Shown: positions 8,493-17,615 of the stretch, piece by piece
How positions within the stretch are numbered: position 1 is the stretch's first letter
How the letters are laid out: every line of letters begins with the position of its first letter
Assembly (NCBI RefSeq): GCF_001641335.1
Contig: NZ_LVEM01000010.1
Coordinates: 57,012-121,011 of the forward strand
Length of the DNA: 64,000 bases
Direction: 5' to 3'
Source: Bradyrhizobium stylosanthis
GTDB lineage: Bacteria; Pseudomonadota; Alphaproteobacteria; Rhizobiales; Xanthobacteraceae
Notes under the pieces: generated by a model
What the model saw: the letters and a program-made list of their open reading frames with translations, nothing else
What the model was told of the DNA's origin: nothing
Database searches by the model: none
Translations under genes and position numbers: made by a program

Positions 8493-8888
8493 ATGAAGCA
8501 GTTTGCAATGTCGGCGCTGATGGTAGGCGCTCTTGGTCTGGCCTCGGTGGCCACAACGTCTCCTGCCGAAGCCCACTGGCGAGGAGGTTGGGGCGGTTGG
8601 GGACCGGGTGTCGCCGGCGGCCTGGTCGCGGGCGCCGTCATCGGCGGGATTGCCTCCTCGGCATATGGCTGGGGGCCAGGCTACGGCTACTACGGCGGCG
8701 GGCCTTACGCCTACGACTACGGGTACGACGAACCCTATCGCTGGGGCGGCGGATACACCACGACCTACTACACGGCGCCGGTCTCCTACGGCTATCGCTA
8801 TCGCCGCGTCGTGCGTCCTGCCTACGCCTATTATGGCGGTTCCTATCCGGTCGTTCGGCATCGCTGGCATCGTCATCATCACTGGTGA
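8493..8888 (+). CDS. Secreted Gly/Tyr-rich protein
   Basis: ATG 8493 with AAAGGA upstream gives 131 residues. A signal peptide (MKQFAMSALMVGALGLASVA, cleaved near SPAEA) is followed by a glycine-rich stretch (VAGGLVAGAVIGGIASSAYG), a Tyr/Gly-rich middle and a basic His/Arg/Trp end (HRWHRHHHW). Such proteins are frequent in Bradyrhizobium envelopes and have no known activity. The histidine-rich tail could bind metal; that is a guess. A rho-independent terminator follows. Confidence 0.7.
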   Translation: MKQFAMSALMVGALGLASVATTSPAEAHWRGGWGGWGPGVAGGLVAGAVIGGIASSAYGWGPGYGYYGGGPYAYDYGYDEPYRWGGGYTTTYYTAPVSYGYRYRRVVRPAYAYYGGSYPVVRHRWHRHHHW

Positions 8889-8907
8889 GACCGGTCCAAT
8901 TGCACTA

Positions 8908-8937
8908 GGCCGCGCTTTGGAAGGCGCGGCCTTTTCG
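8908..8937 (+). terminator. Rho-independent terminator
   Basis: GGCCGCGC (8908-8915) pairs with GCGCGGCC (8924-8931) and is followed by TTTTCGCTTT. It closes the Gly/Tyr-rich protein gene. The rest of 8938-9158 contains nothing convincing. Confidence 0.8.
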
Positions 8938-9158
8938 CTTTGGTATCCACGGAGAAGCGTGCGCTCACCACCATCTACCTGCGAAGGGGTCGTGCCGATC
9001 GGAGGCAAGCCGTCGCTCGGTTGCTCTCGTCGCCGGCTTCGCCGAGCGCCTCGGATGCGGGCGCCACTGTGAGGCGACGCGTGGTTCTTTCTTGACCTCA
9101 GCGGAAGGTGCGGTGGGCACGGCGGCCATCGCCTGACGCACATGGTCCTCCGGATACT

Positions 9159-9394
9159 CTAGGATGGATCGATCTGCGCGACTTTTGGCACGTCGTCGCG
9201 AGGACGCGTGTCGAATATGACCTTCTCCGGAAGGCTTCGCGCCGAGCTGATCCGGATGATGGTCTTTTCGGGCTCAAGGTACTTTCGCCCGTGTCGGGGT
9301 CGGCGGGCTTGAGGTCGTCGGCTTTCTTGTCTTCTTGCGCGACGGCAACGCTGCACAGCAACGAGGCCGCAAGCAGAATCAACGAGCGACGCAT
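9159..9394 (-). pseudogene. Frameshifted small secreted protein
   Basis: Two adjacent reverse-strand frames each carry half of a plausible protein. The first starts at ATG 9394 with a signal peptide (MRRSLILLAASLLCSVAVAQ) and stays coding-like to KPADPDTG. After about 9285 the G/C third-position signal moves to the next frame (KYLEPEKTIIRISSAR, then DTRPRDDVPKVAQ) and ends at TAG 9159. One missing G in the GGG run near 9285 would explain it, giving about 78 residues when restored. It is either a true mutation or a base-call error. Function unknown. Confidence 0.5.
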
Positions 9395-9552
9395 GTGACG
9401 CATCCAACCATTTCAGCATCATGCAGGATCGCGCCCGGGTTACGACCCCGCCGTCAGAGATGCCATTCTTTGGTGCTCAGACTCCATGCCGGACCCTTCA
9501 GCAGGCCAAAGCGTTGATGGTTCCGTGGGCGAAACAAAAGGAGGTGCGTGAC

Positions 9553-10848
9553 GTGGCGGCGAAAAAGGGCTCGGGCAAGAAGCCGATCGAGAACGAGGAT
9601 CAGGACAGCTTCCTGCAGCGCTTGGGGCCCGGCCTCATCACGGGCGCTTCCGACGACGATCCATCCGGGATTGGAACCTACAGTCAGGCGGGCGCCCAAC
9701 TCGGTTTCGGCATAAGCTGGACGATGCTGATCACCTATCCCTTGATGGCTGCGATCCAAGAGATATCGGGACGCATCGGCCGCGTTACGGGACACGGCAT
9801 CGCCGGAAACGTCTGCCGAAATTTTCCCGCTCCCGTCATCTGGTCCATGATCGTGCTGCTCTTCGTGGCCAACACGATCAACGTCGCCGCCGATCTGGGG
9901 GCGATGGGCGATGCGCTCAGGCTTCTGATCGGTGGGCCGGGGACCCTCTACGTCGTGATCTTCGGTGCGGTTTCGGTGATCGCGCAGATCTTCTTCAAGT
10001 ATGAGCGTTACGTGTCCATCCTGAAGTGGTTGACGCTGGTACTGTTCGCCTACGTCATCGCGCTTTTTCTCGCCAAAGTGCCGTGGGGCGAGGCCTTGAA
10101 AGGATTGCTGATCCCGAAGATCGAATGGAGCGGGTCTTTTTTGACGACCCTTGTCGCGATCCTAGGGACGACAATCTCGCCCTATTTGTTCATCTGGCAG
10201 TCCTCTCAGGAAGCGGAGGAGCAGCGGATCGATCCCGACAAGAAGCCGCTCAAGCGCGAGCCGGAAAAGCAAGACGAGGAAGTCAAGCGCATCCGAATAG
10301 ACACCCTCGTCGGCATGGCGGTATCGAACGTCATCGCCGTCGCGATTATCATCACGACGGCCGCGACCTTGCACGCGTCCGGCAAGACCGACATCGAATC
10401 GTCGGCCCAGGCAGCCGAAGCCTTGAGGCCCGTTGCGGGGGCGATGGCGGAGCTGATCTTCGCTCTCGGTATCATCGGGACAGGGCTGCTCGCAATCCCG
10501 GTACTGGCCGGTTCGACCGCTTATGCGATCGGTGAGGGGCGAAAATGGCCGGTTGGATTGTCGCGAAAGCCGAAAGAAGCTGTCGCGTTCTATGGCGTGC
10601 TCGCACTCTCGGTCGGGCTCGGCATAGGGCTTAACTTCACGGCGCTGGATCCTATCAAAGCGCTCTATTGGAGCGCGGTCATCAATGGCGTACTAGCCGT
10701 CCCGATCATGACCGTGATGATGCTGCTGGTGCGGCGGAAATCGGTCATGGGCGATCTCGTGGTTTCGGGGCCGGTCTATTGGTTAGGCTGGATCGCGACC
10801 GCGGCAATGTTCCTGTGCATCGTTGGCATGGCTTGTTCGCTGATGTGA
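9553..10848 (+). CDS. Nramp-like divalent metal transporter
   Basis: The start is set at GTG 9553 because a full AGGAGG lies 8 bases before it; the frame is open upstream to 9421. The product is about 431 residues with around 11 membrane helices. The first helix has DDDPSGIGTYSQAGAQ, the place of the DPGN metal site in Nramp proteins, and the sixth-helix region reads TTISPYLFIWQ where classic Nramps have MPH. A long charged loop follows (residues about 215-250). These changes suggest the Nramp-related branch, so Mn/Fe specificity should not be assumed. It is 60 bases before the TAXI-type protein. Confidence 0.85.
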   Translation: MAAKKGSGKKPIENEDQDSFLQRLGPGLITGASDDDPSGIGTYSQAGAQLGFGISWTMLITYPLMAAIQEISGRIGRVTGHGIAGNVCRNFPAPVIWSMIVLLFVANTINVAADLGAMGDALRLLIGGPGTLYVVIFGAVSVIAQIFFKYERYVSILKWLTLVLFAYVIALFLAKVPWGEALKGLLIPKIEWSGSFLTTLVAILGTTISPYLFIWQSSQEAEEQRIDPDKKPLKREPEKQDEEVKRIRIDTLVGMAVSNVIAVAIIITTAATLHASGKTDIESSAQAAEALRPVAGAMAELIFALGIIGTGLLAIPVLAGSTAYAIGEGRKWPVGLSRKPKEAVAFYGVLALSVGLGIGLNFTALDPIKALYWSAVINGVLAVPIMTVMMLLVRRKSVMGDLVVSGPVYWLGWIATAAMFLCIVGMACSLM

Positions 10849-10908
10849 TCGTATCGTTCCCACATTGGGACGATTGCACAGCAACCGTCCCCCACAACGG
10901 GTCTCCCG

Positions 10909-12312
10909 ATGTCGACTTCCGGCCCAATGGAAGGTTCTTCCGATCGACGGCAACGAAGGCTCCTGATCGTGTTGGTCTTGGGCTTCGTGGTCTTCGGCGC
11001 CGCAACCGCCGCCCTCTTCTACATGCTGCAGCCCGAGACCCTCCGGATCGCCGTCGGCCCGTCAGGCAGCGAAGATGACCAGGTGGTCCAGGTGATGTCT
11101 GAGGCGTTCGAGGACGAAAGCAGGACGGTCAGGATTTCGCCGATCACGACCGCAGGAGCGGTCGAATCCCTCGCCTTCATGGGGGCCGGCAAGGCCGACT
11201 TAGCTGTCGGCCGCAGCGACCTAGCGATGCCGACGGACGCGCAGACGCTGGCGGTCCTGCGGAAGAACTTTGTCGTCCTGTGGTCGCCCTCCGGGCGGCC
11301 GGGCAAGGATTCAAAGAAAAAGGCAGGCGGCAGGATCGGCGAGATCGCCGATCTGGTGGGGCACAAGGTCGGCATCATCGGAAGGACCGGCGCCAACGTA
11401 GCGCTTCTGCAGACCATCCTGGAGGGTTCGGGCGTGCAGCCGGACAAGGTGGCCACGGCTCAATTCGGGACCGAAGAGATCGAAAAACTCGCGCAGGACA
11501 CGACGCTGGACGCGTATCTCGCGGTGGGTCCCCTCGATAGCAAGATCACGGCCGCGGCAATTGCAGCGACCTCCCGATCGCGTGGAGCTCCGAAGTTTAT
11601 TCCCATCGACACGTCCGAGGCTATCGCCCTGCGGCATCCCCGCTACGAAGCCGAGGAGATACCCGGTAGCGTCTTTAATGCGAACCCAGCTTGGCCCGAG
11701 GACAAGATCGACACTATCAGCGTGAACCATCTCATCCTGGCCCGAAAGGAACTGTCGGAAACCAAAGCGGCCGCCTTCTACCGGCAGCTTTTCGCGGTCC
11801 GCGACACCATCACGCAACGTGTTGCCGGCGCTGCGCACATCACGAAGCCGGACACGGAGAAGGAGGCGGAGCCTTCCGTGCATCGCGGTGCTGCGGCGGT
11901 AATTAATGGGACCGAGCGGACGTTTCTGGACAAATACAGCGACTACTTCTGGTTCGCCCTGCTTCTTCTTTCCGGTGTCGGTTCGGTCGCCGCCTGGCTG
12001 CGTCGCTACCTAAACCGGGACGAACGGAATGACAACGACAGCCATCGCAACCGCGTTCTCGCAGTAGTCTCCGACGTTCGAAAAGCCCGATCCGAAGAGG
12101 AACTGCTGGCATTCCAACGCGAAGTCGACGCGATCATCGGCGAAACCCTCACCGGCTACGACGATGGAGCGATCGAACAAGAGGACATGACCGCATTCGC
12201 TCTGGTCCTTGAGCTGTTCGACCATGCTGTCGCCGAAAGGCGAGTGGCGCTGCAAAGCGATTCTGTCGATCAAGCAAGGGCTCCTGGGCCAACGCTCGCT
12301 TCTCGGCGATAG
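10909..12312 (+). CDS. TAXI-family TRAP-type solute-binding protein, membrane anchored
   Basis: A 467-residue protein. Residues about 18-39 are a membrane anchor. Residues 45-320 are the TAXI-type binding protein (RIAVGPSGSEDDQVVQVMSE, ISPITTAGAVESLAFMGAGK, ADLAVGRSDLAMP, VGIIGRTGANVALLQTILE). A second helix (FWFALLLLSGVGSVAAWL) and a cytoplasmic helical tail of about 90 residues follow. Ordinary TRAP binding proteins are free in the periplasm and sit beside a permease; here no TRAP permease gene is seen. The two-helix tethering suggests a sensing or membrane-complex role instead of transport, which is inference. Confidence 0.8.
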   Translation: MSTSGPMEGSSDRRQRRLLIVLVLGFVVFGAATAALFYMLQPETLRIAVGPSGSEDDQVVQVMSEAFEDESRTVRISPITTAGAVESLAFMGAGKADLAVGRSDLAMPTDAQTLAVLRKNFVVLWSPSGRPGKDSKKKAGGRIGEIADLVGHKVGIIGRTGANVALLQTILEGSGVQPDKVATAQFGTEEIEKLAQDTTLDAYLAVGPLDSKITAAAIAATSRSRGAPKFIPIDTSEAIALRHPRYEAEEIPGSVFNANPAWPEDKIDTISVNHLILARKELSETKAAAFYRQLFAVRDTITQRVAGAAHITKPDTEKEAEPSVHRGAAAVINGTERTFLDKYSDYFWFALLLLSGVGSVAAWLRRYLNRDERNDNDSHRNRVLAVVSDVRKARSEEELLAFQREVDAIIGETLTGYDDGAIEQEDMTAFALVLELFDHAVAERRVALQSDSVDQARAPGPTLASRR

Positions 12313-12418
12313 GCCCATCGCGCCCGAGACTGGCGCAAGACAGTCGCGCCGCGGCGCGCCCAGGAGAGACTTCCTTTTAGGAACAAAACCGCAAGACCAT
12401 GCTTGAGCGCTAGAGGAA

Positions 12419-12893
12419 TTGCGACATGAAGGCCTCGCGCTCTGCTTTTTGTTGGCAAACATGCTTCCCCGTCCCACTTACGCCCAAAGCGGTGGCGGCG
12501 GAGGCTCTTGGGTCGGTGGGTGCGCCTCCGGCGCTCGTGGCAAGTGCGTTCTCGCCCTCAGCGGTCGGTGTCGGCGACAGGACAGGCCCTTCAAATCGGC
12601 CGGCAAAGGTCAGTGCACCTAGTAGCGCGACAGTCGGCTCCCTCGGAATGGCGCAACCTAGCATCGGTCCTCGGACGCGCAAGAGACCCGATACCGGCAA
12701 CTGCGTCCAGACGCCAGGTACTAACGCCGCAACCATTGCGACTTCCTCGGACTCGACGGGTGCCGCAAAGCAAACCGCACCGGCAAGCGGGATCGGCACG
12801 CCGACAACTACCGATCAGCGTGACAGCGATGCCACGATTGATCAGGAGAACACAAACGCCGACCGGACCGTGGAGAAGATTTGCAAAAATTGA
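12419..12893 (+). pseudogene. Small secreted protein, reading frame possibly broken near its signal peptide
   Basis: One frame from 12419 begins with a good signal peptide (LALCFLLANMLPRPTYAQ) then SGGGGGSW. The frame starting ATG 12426 takes over with a low-complexity Ala/Ser/Pro/Thr body (TGNCVQTPGTNAAT, TPTTTDQRDSDATIDQ) ending at TGA 12893. Joining the two needs a one-base shift near 12500. Alternatively, the 155-residue frame from 12426 is intact with a poor leader. The stop overlaps the next start (TGATG). Function unknown. Confidence 0.45.
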
Positions 12894-13093
12894 TGATTAA
12901 CACTGTCTTGATTCTTCTCATCGGGCCGCTACTCCTCCAGCCACTCCAGGCGAAGGGCAAGCAGCGCAACTCGCAACGGGAAAGCGGATCGGCGGCCGAA
13001 CATAGCGCTCCCCCGAGAGCGGTCAAAGATTTGCGGGATCCGGCCGACCGGGCACTGGAAAGAAAAATCAAAAGTATCTGTCGCGGCTGCTGA
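12893..13093 (+). CDS. Small secreted protein (66 aa)
   Basis: ATG 12893 overlaps the previous stop by one base, indicating translational coupling. A signal peptide (MINTVLILLIGPLLLQPLQA) is followed by a polar charged body and a C-terminus with cysteines (IKSICRGC). The preceding product also ends in ICKN, so the pair may be related. No family recognised. Confidence 0.55.
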   Translation: MINTVLILLIGPLLLQPLQAKGKQRNSQRESGSAAEHSAPPRAVKDLRDPADRALERKIKSICRGC

Positions 13094-13369
13094 ATTGCAG
13101 AGACCGACAAGCCGCTATTCCCCGTCACGGGCCCACAACCGCGATGCCTCGTCCGGTTGGCCGGTGCTGTCTTGGCTCAAGAGGCGTTCGTGCTGGCGCG
13201 GGCTTGCAGGCCGCAAAGGCTGATGAGCCAAGACACTGATCGAGGCCTACAAATCCTGCGCGCGTGTGCTTGTTGTGCCGCCATCCTCTCCAAATGGGAC
13301 AACTCAGTACTTGCGTTGAATGACTTGGTGTGGCTGGTTCTTATGTCAGACCGCCAAGTTGGGCTCGCC

Positions 13370-13996
13370 ATGATCCATTTCGATACCATGTTGACCTACG
13401 TCGTGGTGGTTTTAGGTCTCTTCCTCATTCCGGGGCCCGCTGTCCTTTTGGTGCTCGCGCGCTCGTCCGTAGGGGGACATCGCGTTGGAATAGCCACCGG
13501 TCTCGGCATAGCCACCGGCGATATGCTTCACACTGCTACGGCCACGCTCGGATTGTCAGCGGTGCTGATGACATCCTCTCTCGCTTTCAGCCTGATGAAA
13601 TATGCCGGTGCTGGCTACCTTATCTATCTGGGTGTCCGCGCGCTGATGGAGCGCGGTCAAGACTATCAATTGACGCAAACGCGTCTGATCGACGCACCCC
13701 TCGCCTTCCGACAGGCCGTGATTGCCGAAGTGTTCAATCCGAAGACCGCGCTCTTCTTTTTGGCCTTCCTGCCTCAGTTCGTGCGTCCCGAGCGAGGCTC
13801 TGTAGTCGCGCAACTCGCGGTTCTCGGCCTGGTCTTTGTGATCATGAGCGCAATCTACACCGCTCTGATCGCTCTCGCCGCTGGCCACGTCGCCGGCTGG
13901 CTGGCACGTCATCGGAGCGTCGGTCGCTGGCAAGGCCCCATCATCGGCGCGATCTACGTCGGTCTCGGCGTTCGCATGGCTCTGCAGCAGAGATAG
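13370..13996 (+). CDS. LysE/RhtB-family amino acid exporter
   Basis: About 208 residues with six hydrophobic helices. The family signature is clear: LFLIPGPAVLLVLARS in the first helix, GIATGDMLHTATATLGLSAV, YAGAGYLIYLGVRALMER and VFNPKTALFFLAFLPQFV. These carriers export amino acids or homoserine lactones by proton exchange; the substrate is unknown here. The open frame extends far upstream, but residues before MIHFDTML are not family-like. An ATG at 13343 is an alternative. Nothing else is seen between 13094 and the start. Confidence 0.85.
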   Translation: MIHFDTMLTYVVVVLGLFLIPGPAVLLVLARSSVGGHRVGIATGLGIATGDMLHTATATLGLSAVLMTSSLAFSLMKYAGAGYLIYLGVRALMERGQDYQLTQTRLIDAPLAFRQAVIAEVFNPKTALFFLAFLPQFVRPERGSVVAQLAVLGLVFVIMSAIYTALIALAAGHVAGWLARHRSVGRWQGPIIGAIYVGLGVRMALQQR

Positions 13997-14134
13997 TCAA
14001 ATCGAGTCGCAGGAAACGAACAGGCCGCTGCGCCCTTCAAACTTGTGCATGAGCGTCTCCGGTCGGACCTTGCTCAAGTCGCGGGCCTGACGCTCGCGCC
14101 TCGCCCTGCTATCCAGAGTAGGGCTGCGACCGGA

Positions 14135-14542
14135 TCAAGATGCGCGGATCTGTGTTCGTCGACGCGGAACACGCAGAAGCCGTCGTCGTGCCAGTTCGCT
14201 GCGACTTCTTCCCGCGCGGATCTGAACCGTCGATTTGCCTTGAGTTACCGGTGCCGGGGGCGGACTAATCGAAACTGGCAGCGGATCGGCAGGACGCTGC
14301 TCCATGAGGTCCAGTACGGCGCGCCCCTTGTCGGTGATCTTCCAGCCGCCGCTAATACGTTCAATCAATGCCTGCGAAAAGATGTCGAGGCCCGGCACCC
14401 TGGCAGCGAGACGCTTGGTACGATCCGTCCACTCGCGTCCGCTGGTCGCGAGAATCGCCATATCCCGCTTGAGATCCTCCATGGTGGCAAATCCATCCGG
14501 ATAGCTCACCAAGACCTTGAGGACCGTCACCTGAAAATTCAC
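14135..14542 (-). CDS. Winged-helix-like hypothetical protein (paralogue of the one at 33009)
   Basis: A 135-residue protein starting at GTG 14542. Residues 1-80 (NFQVTVLKVLVSYPDGFATM, EDLKRDMAILATSGREW, ISGGWKITDKGRAVLDLME) form a helical wing-like domain shared almost residue for residue with the gene at 33009-33437; tails differ and are basic. The layout resembles small winged-helix proteins such as Mrr N-terminal-like domains. Function unknown. It follows the 66-residue gene by 13 bases and may be cotranscribed. Confidence 0.7.
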   Translation of the reverse strand: MNFQVTVLKVLVSYPDGFATMEDLKRDMAILATSGREWTDRTKRLAARVPGLDIFSQALIERISGGWKITDKGRAVLDLMEQRPADPLPVSISPPPAPVTQGKSTVQIRAGRSRSELARRRLLRVPRRRTQIRAS

Positions 14543-14555
14543 CTCGCACTCACGA

Positions 14556-14756
14556 CTAGTGTCGCATAACCGAGGCTTCAGCGAGCGCCATCGAACCCGC
14601 CTGACGGAGCTCGTCTAGCGAAGTATGTCCACTTGTCGCAGCTTCCAGGAGCCTCGAAGCCACGAGAGTGCGAGCGCCAATCTCGCGGCGGGAGACGCTT
14701 TCACAGACTTCTTCGAGGACGGCGCGCAATAGCCTCGTCGTGTCGATATCGAACAT
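14556..14756 (-). CDS. Small hypothetical helical protein (66 aa)
   Basis: Starts at ATG 14756 with GGTGGCCTCC nearby. The sequence is charged and helical (TTRLLRAVLEEVCESVSRRE, EIGARTLVASRLLEAAT, TSLDELRQAGSMAL). It precedes the winged-helix-like gene on the same strand. No family recognised. Confidence 0.65.
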   Translation of the reverse strand: MFDIDTTRLLRAVLEEVCESVSRREIGARTLVASRLLEAATSGHTSLDELRQAGSMALAEASVMRH

Positions 14757-14907
14757 GGGAGGCCACCTTCAGCCGAAAGACCTCACTCTACACCAGTCAT
14801 CGCCGAGCAAGATTCAACATTGTTAATAATTGTGCGACTACCAGTCAAAAACCTTGGGCCCGGCCACGCTCGCAGTCAGCGTCAGCAACTCGCTTCGCCG
14901 GCCGGCT

Positions 14908-15687
14908 CTACTTTGCAGTTCCGGGTTCAGCCATCTTGCGGTGCTGTCGAGCCAAGATCTCGTTCGGGGTTACATTGGCGATCGTCGACTGGATCTTGTT
15001 CTTTGCCCCCGTCACGACGTCAGACTCGCCGCGCAGCATCGCATCGAAACCGGCGCGCGCGACCTCGCGCGCGTCGTCCTTCTCCTGGGTTCCGACTTTG
15101 GTGTCCATCATGTCGGCGCGCCGGAAAAATTCCGTCTCAGTCGCTCCGGGCATGAGACAGGTCACGGTGACGCCGCTGTCGCGCAACTCCTCTCGCAGCG
15201 CGAAAGAGAAGGAATCGAGGAACGCCTTGGAGCCGTTGTAAGCGGCCTGGAAGCTTCCGGGTGCAAAGCCCGCAATCGAACCGGTAATCAGGATACGTCC
15301 CGAGTTTCGCCTCAGCATCGCGTTGCCGACGCGATGGATCAGGTAGAGCGTTCCGGTGATGTTAGTGTCGATCAGGCGCCTAATCCGATCAAAATCCTGA
15401 TCCAGGAACGCACGGCCGAGCCCGACGCCGGCGTTGGCCAATAGCGCGTCGACCGGGCGATCGCCGATCGCAGCGCAGAGCTTGTCGACACCGTCAGTCG
15501 TGGCGAGATCGGCCTCGACTGCCTCGACGTTCGTCCCGCTAGTGCGAAGCTCAGCTGCCGCCTGCTGGATGGCAGGTTCGTTCGCAACGATGACGAGGTT
15601 GAAGCGATCTTCAGCGCTGCACCTCGCGAGTTCCAGGCCGATACCTGTGGAGGCGCCTGTGACGACGGCGAGTTGGTTGGCGGGCAT
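14908..15687 (-). CDS. Short-chain dehydrogenase/reductase
   Basis: From ATG 15687 the protein has 259 residues. The classical SDR elements are in place: the nucleotide motif TGASTGIG near residue 11, NAGVG, the catalytic serine in ITGSIAGF, and the YxxxK pair in AAYNGSKAF. The C-terminus (VVTGAKNKIQSTIANVTPNE, ILARQHRKMAEPGTAK) matches the soil-rhizobial subgroup. Substrate unknown. It diverges from the zinc alcohol dehydrogenase across 158 bases. The longer open frame to 15855 is not used because it has no family sequence. Confidence 0.9.
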   Translation of the reverse strand: MPANQLAVVTGASTGIGLELARCSAEDRFNLVIVANEPAIQQAAAELRTSGTNVEAVEADLATTDGVDKLCAAIGDRPVDALLANAGVGLGRAFLDQDFDRIRRLIDTNITGTLYLIHRVGNAMLRRNSGRILITGSIAGFAPGSFQAAYNGSKAFLDSFSFALREELRDSGVTVTCLMPGATETEFFRRADMMDTKVGTQEKDDAREVARAGFDAMLRGESDVVTGAKNKIQSTIANVTPNEILARQHRKMAEPGTAK

Positions 15688-15845
15688 GGCAATTGTCCCT
15701 TGAGGTTGAGATGATGGTGCCCAATCACCTGGCCGATATCTCGTTCCTAACTGCGAGGCGTCAACCGGCCAACCAATTAAGCTGCCGCACAGCAACCTTC
15801 CCGCCCTCCTCGACTTAAACTGTTCGTATTCAGCCGGAGGACAAC

Positions 15846-17021
15846 ATGAAGGCACTAGTCTGGCATGGCAAGGAGGACATAAGGTGCGACACCGTTACCG
15901 ACCCTGAGATTCAGGATCCGCGAGACGCCATCATCAAGGTCACCAGTTGCGCCATCTGCGGCTCCGACCTCCACCTCTTTCACAATTTCATCCCGGGGAT
16001 GCTGCCGGGTGACATTATGGGCCACGAGACCATGGGCGAAGTGGTCGAGGTCGGCTCCGGCGTCGACGGCAAACTGAAGAAGGGCGACCGCATCGTCGTA
16101 CCATTCACGATCATCTGCGGCGAATGCGACCAGTGCAAGCGCGGCAATTTCTCCGTCTGCGAGACAACCAACCGCAAGAGGCATCTGGCCGACAAGGTGT
16201 TCGGGCACGCGACCGCAGGCCTGTTCGGCTATACCCACCTCACCGGCGGCTATCCCGGGGGCCAAGCCGAATATCTGCGCGTGCCGTTCGCCGATGCCAC
16301 GCACATTAAGGTGCCTGCCGGCATTCCGGACGAACAGCTGCTGTTCCTCAGCGACATCTTCCCCACCGGCTGGCAGGCCGCAGTCCAATGCGACATCACG
16401 CCGACCGATACAGTCGCGATCTGGGGCTGCGGCCCGGTGGGCCAAATGGCGATCCGCAGCGCCATCCTGCTCGGCGCCAACCAGGTGATCGCGATCGACT
16501 GCTTGCCCGAGCGGCTCAGCATGGCGGAAGCCGGCGGTGCCACTACGATCAATTTCGAAACTGAGAGCGTCCTGGAGCGGCTCAAGGAGCTCACCGACGG
16601 TAGAGGGCCGGAAAAATGCATCGACTGCGTCGGCATGGAATCGCATGTGATCTCCTCGCTGCCCGACACGCTACTCGATCGCGCCAAGCAGCTGGTCATG
16701 GTCGAGAGCGACCGGCCTCATGTGCTGCGCGAGATGATCTATGTCTGCCGGCCCGGCGGCATCATCTCTGTGCCAGGCGTTTATAGTGGTTTCTCTGACA
16801 TGCTGCCGATGGGCGCCTTCATGAACAAGGGCCTGACGATGCGGACGGGCCAGACCCACGTCAATCGCTGGACCGAGGACCTGCTCCGCCGCATCGAGGA
16901 TGGCGAGATCGATCCGTCCTTCGTCATCACCCACACCGTCCCTCTCGAGCAGGGTCCCGAGATGTACCAGGTGTTTCGCGACAAGCGGGATTCTTGCGTC
17001 AAGGTCGTGTTGAAGCCCTGA
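15846..17021 (+). CDS. Zinc-dependent alcohol dehydrogenase (formaldehyde dehydrogenase-like)
   Basis: A 391-residue medium-chain dehydrogenase with GGAGG just before its ATG. Catalytic-zinc residues are in SCAICGSDLHLFH and GHETMGEV; the structural-zinc cysteines are in CGECDQCKRGNFSVC. The NAD-binding fold has WGCGPVGQMAIRSA followed by VIAIDCLPERL. The length and the long insertions fit glutathione-independent formaldehyde dehydrogenase relatives, but the substrate is not fixed by sequence. It heads a rightward group with the next two genes. Confidence 0.9.
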   Translation: MKALVWHGKEDIRCDTVTDPEIQDPRDAIIKVTSCAICGSDLHLFHNFIPGMLPGDIMGHETMGEVVEVGSGVDGKLKKGDRIVVPFTIICGECDQCKRGNFSVCETTNRKRHLADKVFGHATAGLFGYTHLTGGYPGGQAEYLRVPFADATHIKVPAGIPDEQLLFLSDIFPTGWQAAVQCDITPTDTVAIWGCGPVGQMAIRSAILLGANQVIAIDCLPERLSMAEAGGATTINFETESVLERLKELTDGRGPEKCIDCVGMESHVISSLPDTLLDRAKQLVMVESDRPHVLREMIYVCRPGGIISVPGVYSGFSDMLPMGAFMNKGLTMRTGQTHVNRWTEDLLRRIEDGEIDPSFVITHTVPLEQGPEMYQVFRDKRDSCVKVVLKP

Positions 17022-17034
17022 AGGAGCGACGCCA

Positions 17035-17577
17035 ATGTTTCATTTCTCGAACATCGTACGCACCAAGGGCGATCCGAAAATCGTCGAGAGCGGGCCAAGC
17101 CTGAAGCGTCCGGAAGACCAGCTTGCCCGCGCACTCGGCTGGTTCAGCATCGGTCTTGGCGTCGTCGAATTCTTCGCGCCAAGGCGCGTTACGGAAACGC
17201 TGGGCATGGAAGGGCACGAGACGCTAGTTCGTGCCTTCGGGGTTCGTGAAATCCTCTCCGGCATCATGTCGCTGTCGGTCGACAAGAACGCCGGCCTGTG
17301 GGCCCGCGTCGGCGGCGACGGCCTGGATGCCGCCGCTCTGCTCTCCGGATTGACCTCCGATAATCCTAGGAAAGGCAACATCGCGTTGGCGCTGCTGATG
17401 GTCGGCGGTATCGCGATGCTCGACTACCGCGCCGCCCAGGACACCAAGCCACGCCGGCCACCTCGCGATGCCCGGCGCAAGCTGTACCCGAATCGCAGTG
17501 GATTCCCAAAGGGCATCGAGAGCGCGCGAAGCAAAGCCAGGCAGATTCCATCGCATGCTGCCGCGGGGCAGAGTTGA
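17035..17577 (+). CDS. Small membrane protein next to alcohol dehydrogenase
   Basis: A 180-residue protein 13 bases after the dehydrogenase, with AAGGAG before the ATG. Residues about 35-135 carry hydrophobic segments (LGWFSIGLGVVEFFAPRRV, FGVREILSGIMSLSV, NIALALLMVGGIAMLDYRA), typical of a DUF4267-like membrane protein. The ends are basic and polar. Role unknown; cotranscription with the dehydrogenase is likely from spacing. Confidence 0.7.
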   Translation: MFHFSNIVRTKGDPKIVESGPSLKRPEDQLARALGWFSIGLGVVEFFAPRRVTETLGMEGHETLVRAFGVREILSGIMSLSVDKNAGLWARVGGDGLDAAALLSGLTSDNPRKGNIALALLMVGGIAMLDYRAAQDTKPRRPPRDARRKLYPNRSGFPKGIESARSKARQIPSHAAAGQS

Positions 17578-17615
17578 GTTGGTGCCACGCGAGCATGACG
17601 AGGTGAAGCAAAACG

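Noticed and set aside
9270..9300. Programmed -1 frameshift at the small secreted gene
   Set aside because: No slippery heptamer or following hairpin was seen; a single-base indel is simpler.
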